Positions 60,399-64,000 of a stretch of 64,000 bases of DNA are shown in pieces. The DNA comes from Halomonas litopenaei. Lineage in GTDB: Bacteria > Pseudomonadota > Gammaproteobacteria > Pseudomonadales > Halomonadaceae. Location: positions 124,001 to 188,000 of the forward strand of contig NZ_PXNS01000009.1 in the NCBI RefSeq assembly GCF_003045775.1, read 5' to 3'. The notes beneath the pieces are model-generated. The model had not been told where the DNA came from, searched no databases, and saw only the letters and a program-made list of their open reading frames with translations. A program made the translations under genes and the position numbers. Numbering within the stretch: the stretch's first letter is position 1; each line of letters begins with the position of its first letter.

Positions 60399-60757
60399 GC
60401 AGTTCGATTGAAGCGCTACAGCAGCGGCTGGAGCAGGTGGAAGCCGAGAGGGATGCGCTGGCGGCAAGCTACGAGGCGCTGGCAAACGAGGTTCGCGGGA
60501 TCATACAGGATTCCGATGGCGTGGCCGGCTACCACCTCAACGGCGACGTTGCCGACTGGGACGAGTTCGAGCTGGGCGACCTGCTGAGTGAACAGGGGCC
60601 GGATTGCCTCGCCTGCCGCGATGCCAGGGTAAAGGCGAAGGCGCTAGATGACGCCGCTGACGCTATAGACCGCGTTGGTACTGACTACCCGCAAGGTTTC
60701 TTGCGCGGTCGCGCCGCCAAGCTTCGTCAGCAGGCCGAGGGAGGTGGCGATGAATAA
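60395..60757 (+). CDS. Hypothetical phage protein with N-terminal coiled coil
   Basis: Product of 120 residues. Coiled coil over residues 1-35 (ALQQRLEQVEAERDALAASY), then an acidic segment and a C-terminal helix with CLACRDARVKAKALDDAAD, a pattern seen in many small phage proteins of unknown function. Confidence 0.6.
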   Translation: MSSSIEALQQRLEQVEAERDALAASYEALANEVRGIIQDSDGVAGYHLNGDVADWDEFELGDLLSEQGPDCLACRDARVKAKALDDAADAIDRVGTDYPQGFLRGRAAKLRQQAEGGGDE

Positions 60758-61103
60758 GCTCTTGCCCTGTCCGTTCTGCGCAGGAGAAGCCGAGTTCGGG
60801 CGCATAGGCACGCCACGACAGTCCTGCATCGTGGCCTGCACTGACTGCGGTGGACGGCTCGAGTCCAACGAGGAGGGTGGCGCGTGCGGCTCTCAGTGGA
60901 ACGATCGCCACGTCCCAGACGGCTGGCAGTGCGTGCCAGCAGCGCCGACGCTGGAGATGCAAAAGGCCTACTTCGATTCCATTGATGAAAACATGCAGCG
61001 AGTGAAAGCCGATCTTAGGTTTGGGCGGTTCGATAATCAGCGCCTTGGCTACCAGCGCATGCTCGCAGCGGCGCCGAAGCCGGGAGGAGGCGATGAGCCT
61101 TAG
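60750..61103 (+). CDS. Lar-type restriction alleviation protein
   Basis: Product of 117 residues from the ATG at 60750. N-terminal LLPCPFCAGEAEFG, then CTDCGGRLES and QWNDR, is the zinc-ribbon pattern of the Lar family (PF14354), whose members reduce type I restriction. The C-terminal 60 residues are an extra helical extension. Lies 0.8 kb after the methyltransferase, so the two anti-restriction functions are grouped. Confidence 0.75.
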   Translation: MNKLLPCPFCAGEAEFGRIGTPRQSCIVACTDCGGRLESNEEGGACGSQWNDRHVPDGWQCVPAAPTLEMQKAYFDSIDENMQRVKADLRFGRFDNQRLGYQRMLAAAPKPGGGDEP

Positions 61104-61212
61104 CTGGTGCGGTTCCTGGTATGCCAGGTATAGGTTCAGCGGCGCCCGTGGAAAACAGAGTGAGCCTGGTGAGCATCATTGTGCCCACCTGAGCAAGGGG
61201 TGCGGGGTATAG
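61093..61212 (+). CDS. Possible 39-residue peptide
   Basis: Starts 11 nt inside the Lar gene end and has GGGAGGAGGCG upstream. Basic with three cysteines (LSWCGSWYARYRFSG). Real translation is plausible from the ribosome site, but no domain is known. Confidence 0.35.
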   Translation: MSLSWCGSWYARYRFSGARGKQSEPGEHHCAHLSKGCGV

Positions 61213-61242
61213 TAGGTTAAACGCAAAAACTGGAAGCCATTT

Positions 61243-61515
61243 ATGTCCTTCGATGTCGACGAGCTACTGTATCTAGCCGCTTTCCCTACTCGTGCCGAAA
61301 TTCTTAACGTGGTCCAAAAATTCGATCCGATCTGTGTGTCTAGGATTTCTGAGGTGCTATCTCTGACTCAGAATCAGACCAGCAAGCATCTCACCAAATT
61401 GCGCGAAGCAGGTCTTGTAAAGGCGGATCGGTCAGGCCGTACCGTGTACTACCGCCTTGCAGATGAACCTTGTTTACGCGATTTCCTTAAATGGCGGCGA
61501 CGATACCGCCAGTGA
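61243..61515 (+). CDS. ArsR-type winged-helix regulator
   Basis: Product of 90 residues, almost entirely one winged-helix domain: LYLAAFPTRAEILNVV, then recognition helix LTQNQTSKHLTKLREAGLV and wing KADRSGRTVYYRL. No metal-binding cysteine pair typical of ArsR/SmtB sensors. It precedes excisionase and integrase, ends in a terminator, and is more AT-rich than the surroundings. Confidence 0.8.
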   Translation: MSFDVDELLYLAAFPTRAEILNVVQKFDPICVSRISEVLSLTQNQTSKHLTKLREAGLVKADRSGRTVYYRLADEPCLRDFLKWRRRYRQ

Positions 61516-61530
61516 ACTGCCGATCATCAT

Positions 61531-61556
61531 GCCGCCCACCGAGGCGGCTTTCTTTT
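61531..61556 (+). terminator. Terminator before the excisionase gene
   Basis: GCCGCC / GGCGGC with a 6-nt loop is followed by TTTCTTTT, 15 bp after the ArsR-type gene. Confidence 0.85.
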
Positions 61557-61577
61557 GCCCTGAAGGAGAGCTTGATC

Positions 61578-61901
61578 ATGACACCCCTGATGCCGCCGAG
61601 CGAGGTGGCGGAACTCTTGGCCATCAGTGAGCGCAAGGTCTACGCGATCAAGCACCTGATTGGCTATGTCGCCCTGGGCGGCAACGTACGGTTTGAGCGA
61701 GAGGCGGTCGACGCTTACATTGAGAGCTGCAAGCGCGGCCCCTCACGAGGGGAGCAACAAAAATGGGTATCACGGTTCGATACCGCGCATCTCGGAACAG
61801 GTGGGTCGTCACCGAGTCGGGTGAGCGCGGCAGATATCAGCGAACGTTTATCACGGAAAAGGAAGCAAGGCAGTTCGCCACGAAGCGAGAGGCTGAACTA
61901 A
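61578..61901 (+). CDS. xis: Excisionase-like DNA-binding protein
   Basis: Product of 107 residues from the ATG at 61578 (AAGGAGAG upstream). Residues 1-55 are the MerR/excisionase-type HTH_17 fold (PPSEVAELLAISERKVYAI, VRFEREAVDAYIE). The remaining 50 residues, basic and Ser-rich, are encoded over the first 139 nt of the integrase gene in another frame. Probably directs excision together with the integrase. Confidence 0.75.
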   Translation: MTPLMPPSEVAELLAISERKVYAIKHLIGYVALGGNVRFEREAVDAYIESCKRGPSRGEQQKWVSRFDTAHLGTGGSSPSRVSAADISERLSRKRKQGSSPRSERLN

Positions 61902-62794
61902 ACGAGGCTCAGTTCAATGGTCTCATGGGCCGGCAGGAGCGGAGGACCTTCATGGAGGGTCTTCTGCGCTGGGTCGACGAGTACGACACGAACAGCCAGG
62001 GCGCGAGCATTCGTGCAGTCGCCCGCTGGTTCGACGAGAACGCACCAGACGTGCTTCTTGGTCAAGAGGTGTTGGATGTCGCCAGGTCGATGCAGAAGGA
62101 TATGCGCAGGAAGCGGCTCAGCCAAAGCACAATCAATAACCGGACCCAGGTGGTCAAGCGAGTGCTGAGCCTGGCGTATCGGGAGTGGGATTGGCTGGGT
62201 CAGCCGCTGGACGGCAAGCTGCGCAAGCCTACCCCGAAAAACGAGCGCCACGTCTACCTGACCGCAGGGGATATACGGCGTTTGGTTGAGGCTGTGCCGG
62301 AAGAGTATCCGGAGGAGCGGCGAATCATCACGCTGGCTGCTTTGACGGGACTACGCCGCGGCGAACTCCTGTCGCTTGACCATGGCAACATCCAGGGTGG
62401 TCGCATCGTGTTGCGACCAGGGCAGACCAAGAGTGGCAAGGCCAGGGTCGTGCCGCTGCCGGAGGATGGTGCGGCATTGGTGGCCAACCTGCCGTTTGCA
62501 TCTGACGCTCATCAATTGCGTAAGGCGTTTGAAGCTGCCCGGCGGGCTATAAAGCGTGATGATCTGCGCTTTCATGACCTTCGCCACACCTACGCCAGCC
62601 TGCTAGCTGAGGCGGGGGAGGTGATGACGACGGTGCAGGCGCTACTTGGCCACAGCAGCTTGGTGGTGACCAGCCGGTACGCGCATATGTTCGACTCGCG
62701 CCTGGATCAAGTGGCTGGCAGGCTGCCGAAGCTTTGCGACCAAATTGCGACCAGAGAGGAGGGTGTCGAGGGACTAGGTAGCGTAAGGCATTGA
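61763..62794 (+). CDS. int: Tyrosine recombinase integrase
   Basis: Product of 343 residues. N-terminal arm-binding domain (residues about 1-65, TVRYRASRNRWVVT), core-binding domain, and catalytic residues: Arg in TGLRRGELLSL, His-x-x-Arg in HDLRHTYAS, His in LLGHSS and nucleophile Tyr in TSRYAHMF. GAGGGGAGC precedes the ATG. The gene ends 6 bp before the attachment core, and its last codons include the arm-site motif. Confidence 0.95.
   Translation: MGITVRYRASRNRWVVTESGERGRYQRTFITEKEARQFATKREAELNEAQFNGLMGRQERRTFMEGLLRWVDEYDTNSQGASIRAVARWFDENAPDVLLGQEVLDVARSMQKDMRRKRLSQSTINNRTQVVKRVLSLAYREWDWLGQPLDGKLRKPTPKNERHVYLTAGDIRRLVEAVPEEYPEERRIITLAALTGLRRGELLSLDHGNIQGGRIVLRPGQTKSGKARVVPLPEDGAALVANLPFASDAHQLRKAFEAARRAIKRDDLRFHDLRHTYASLLAEAGEVMTTVQALLGHSSLVVTSRYAHMFDSRLDQVAGRLPKLCDQIATREEGVEGLGSVRH
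62735..62753. promoter_or_regulatory. Putative integrase arm-type binding site, right arm
   Basis: Two TGCGACCA motifs 11 bp apart, within the 3' end of the integrase gene and 47 bp from the core. Identical to 18739-18757. Confidence 0.6.
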
Positions 62795-62799
62795 AACGA

Positions 62800-62856
62800 T
62801 TGGTGCCCGGAGCCGGGCTCGAACCGGCACGGTGTTGCCACCGAGGGATTTTAAGT
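62800..62856. other. attR: Right attachment site within tRNA-Leu
   Basis: The 57-bp core identical to 18577-18633 starts one base before the CCA end of the tRNA gene and reaches into its anticodon loop. The host tRNA stays complete here. Confidence 0.95.
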
Positions 62857-62887
62857 CCCTTGCGTCTACCAATTTCGCCATCCGGGC
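62801..62887 (-). tRNA. tRNA-Leu (anticodon TAA)
   Basis: Complete cloverleaf of 87 nt with encoded CCA: acceptor strand GCCCGGA pairs with TCCGGGC, anticodon loop ACTTAAAA reads TAA, long variable arm and T arm GGTTCGAGCC. It is the integration target of the prophage. Confidence 0.97.
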
Positions 62888-62971
62888 AGGAACGTCGCCA
62901 GAGGTAAGGCGATAGGGTCCGAAGGGATCGGACACGGCTTCTGGGAAGCGGGGCACACCTGAAAGGAAAAA

Positions 62972-63045
62972 TGGAGGCTGGAGTCGGAATCGAACCGGCG
63001 TACACGGAGTTGCAGTCCGCTGCATAACCACTCTGCCATCCAGCC
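62972..63045 (-). tRNA. tRNA-Cys (anticodon GCA)
   Basis: Complete 74-nt cloverleaf with CCA: GGCTGGA acceptor strand, anticodon loop ACTGCAA, T arm GGTTCGATTCC. Lies between tRNA-Gly and tRNA-Leu, all in the same direction downstream of pgsA. Confidence 0.97.
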
Positions 63046-63070
63046 TCATGAGTCATCCATCGTCTGATGA

Positions 63071-63145
63071 TGGAGCGGGAAACGAGATTCGAACTCGCGA
63101 CCCCAACCTTGGCAAGGTTGTGCTCTACCACTGAGCTATTCCCGC
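63071..63145 (-). tRNA. tRNA-Gly (anticodon GCC)
   Basis: Complete cloverleaf with CCA: GCGGGAA acceptor strand, anticodon loop TTGCCAA, T arm AGTTCGAATCT. First of three tRNAs after pgsA. Confidence 0.97.
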
Positions 63146-63237
63146 CTGACTCGAGGACGTATTATACGGATAAGTCGGTGACTGTCAAACGCTTTTCCCT
63201 GAATTTTCGAATAGGCCCCGGATCGCCAGAGCGCTGC

Positions 63238-63786
63238 CTACAGCGAGCGGCTCAGGTGCGGCCAGGCGGCCCGCAGGTACTGGATCATCGACCACAGCGT
63301 CAGTATGGCGGCGGCGTACAGGGTGACAACGCCCAGTTCGGCGATCAGGTGGCCGGGAGGGAAGGCCAGCAGCAGCAGCAGGGCGACCATCTGCAGGGTG
63401 GTCTTTACCTTGCCGATCCAGGACACCGCGACCGAACCGCGCTTACCCATCTCCGCCATCCACTCGCGCAGTGCCGAGATGACGATCTCGCGGCCGATGA
63501 TCACCAGCGCCGGCAACGTCAGCCAGGCGGCGTCGTAGCGCTCGATCAGCAGTGCCAGCGCCACTGCCACCATCAGCTTGTCCGCCACCGGGTCGAGGAA
63601 GGCGCCAAATGGCGTCGACTGGTCCCACTTGCGCGCCAGATAGCCATCCAGCCAGTCGGTGATGGAGGCCAGGCCGAACAGGGCGGCGGCGGTCAGCATG
63701 CTGTATTCGAAGGGCAGGTAGAACAGCACCACCAGCAGGGGGATGAAGACGATGCGTGCCAGGGTCAGAATATTGGGAATGTTCAT
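63238..63786 (-). CDS. pgsA: CDP-diacylglycerol-glycerol-3-phosphate 3-phosphatidyltransferase
   Basis: Product of 182 residues (E. coli 182). Inner-membrane enzyme making phosphatidylglycerol phosphate from CDP-diacylglycerol and glycerol 3-phosphate. The CDP-alcohol phosphotransferase signature DGYLAR, then [10 protein letters not shown] with the metal-binding aspartates, is intact. Several membrane helices. Lies downstream of uvrC and ahead of the tRNA cluster, the order common in gammaproteobacteria. Confidence 0.95.
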   Translation of the reverse strand: MNIPNILTLARIVFIPLLVVLFYLPFEYSMLTAAALFGLASITDWLDGYLARKWDQSTPFGAFLDPVADKLMVAVALALLIERYDAAWLTLPALVIIGREIVISALREWMAEMGKRGSVAVSWIGKVKTTLQMVALLLLLAFPPGHLIAELGVVTLYAAAILTLWSMIQYLRAAWPHLSRSL

Positions 63787-63880
63787 CGATACCGCTGTCC
63801 TTGCTGGAGGGGGGCGACAAGAAGCGACGGACGACGTTGGCGCCCGTCAAAGTGGTTCATTCTATCCGTGATACCTCAAC

Positions 63881-64000
63881 TCATCCATGCAGGGCACGAT
63901 GAATTGTGTCTGCCATGGTGGCGCTGATGCCGGGGACCCGAGCCAGTTCATCGCGGGTGGCCTGCTTGATGCCCTGGAGTCCGCCGAAGAAGCGCAGCAG
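63881..64000 (-). CDS. uvrC: Excinuclease ABC subunit C (partial, C-terminal end)
   Basis: Only the last 39 codons are inside the window: [20 protein letters not shown] then [18 protein letters not shown], which is the C-terminal helix-hairpin-helix DNA-binding region of UvrC. The adjacency to pgsA supports the assignment. The rest lies beyond the right edge. Confidence 0.85.
   Translation of the reverse strand: MLRFFGGLQGIKQATRDELARVPGISATMADTIHRALHG

Larger units (their letters stand above)
18577..62856. mobile_element. Complete lambdoid prophage with HK97-type head, integrated in tRNA-Leu(TAA)
   Basis: About 44.3 kb between two copies of a 57-bp core from the 3' half of tRNA-Leu. All modules are recognisable: integrase and excisionase, CI/Cro switch, early genes in two divergent operons, O and P replication genes, a Q-like gene, lysis genes, HNH, terminase, portal, protease, capsid and a lambda-type siphovirus tail. 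No key gene is visibly broken, so a functional phage is plausible. The leftmost 3 kb is AT-rich and carries likely conversion genes. Confidence 0.95.

Noticed and set aside
63067-63927. 286-codon plus-strand open frame starting MMERETRFELATP
   Set aside because: It begins in the antisense of tRNA-Gly, a common false gene, and continues antisense to pgsA.

Overview
The window is a GC-rich gammaproteobacterial chromosome segment carrying one complete prophage. The chromosomal gene set (a Glp-type glycerol ABC transporter with a DUF2160 small protein, a compact molybdenum cofactor operon with a fused MoaC-MoaD, an RNase J-like protein, nadB, and a uvrC-pgsA-tRNA-Gly-tRNA-Cys-tRNA-Leu string) fits Halomonas or a close halophilic relative. 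That placement is an inference from gene content and was not tested by a database search.

Left chromosomal part (1-18576). A transporter operon enters from the left edge: two permeases, a DUF2160 membrane protein and a large periplasmic binding protein. It is followed by an NCS2 nucleobase permease, a 44-45 bp tandem repeat that runs into the 3' end of an XRE-cupin regulator, and the operon mobA-mobB-moeA-moaCD-moaE-moaA. After that come a small H-NS-like protein, an RNase J-type nuclease (minus), purU, a CbiM-like membrane protein, nadB and a FUSC transporter (both minus), and a small exported coiled-coil protein.

Prophage (18577-62856, about 44.3 kb). It sits in the 3' half of tRNA-Leu(TAA). 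A 57 bp core is duplicated at both ends, the complete tRNA gene lies on the integrase side, and the same paired integrase arm-type motif lies near each end. The layout is lambda-like with an HK97-type head. From left to right: an AT-rich conversion region with three tandem zinc-ribbon mini-proteins (18634-21553); a minus-strand late region read right to left (lysis, HNH, terminase, portal, protease, capsid, connectors, tail genes V-G-GT-H-M-L-K-I-J, side-tail fibre); a Q-like gene with a late promoter and terminator (about 44.8-45.5 kb); a minus-strand early region of nin-like genes and replication genes P and O, with iterons inside O (45.5-50.2 kb); antirepressor, CII-family and Cro genes; the cI repressor (plus); and a plus-strand early operon (52.5-62.8 kb) with an ERF annealing protein, a YqaJ nuclease, a C5 methyltransferase, a Lar-type anti-restriction protein, excisionase and integrase.

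Control signals are readable: three operator-like sites 24 bp apart between cro and cI, three more downstream of cI around a promoter that faces the second early operon, a pair of hairpins in that operon's leader, a GGGAAAG slippery heptamer between tail genes G and T, and a promoter-terminator pair ahead of the lysis genes. All expected head, tail, packaging, lysis, replication and integration genes are present without visible disruption, so the prophage may be inducible. Several small plus-strand genes inserted in the minus-strand late operon look like morons.

Right chromosomal part (62857-64000): tRNA-Leu, tRNA-Cys, tRNA-Gly, pgsA and the last 39 codons of uvrC, all on the minus strand.
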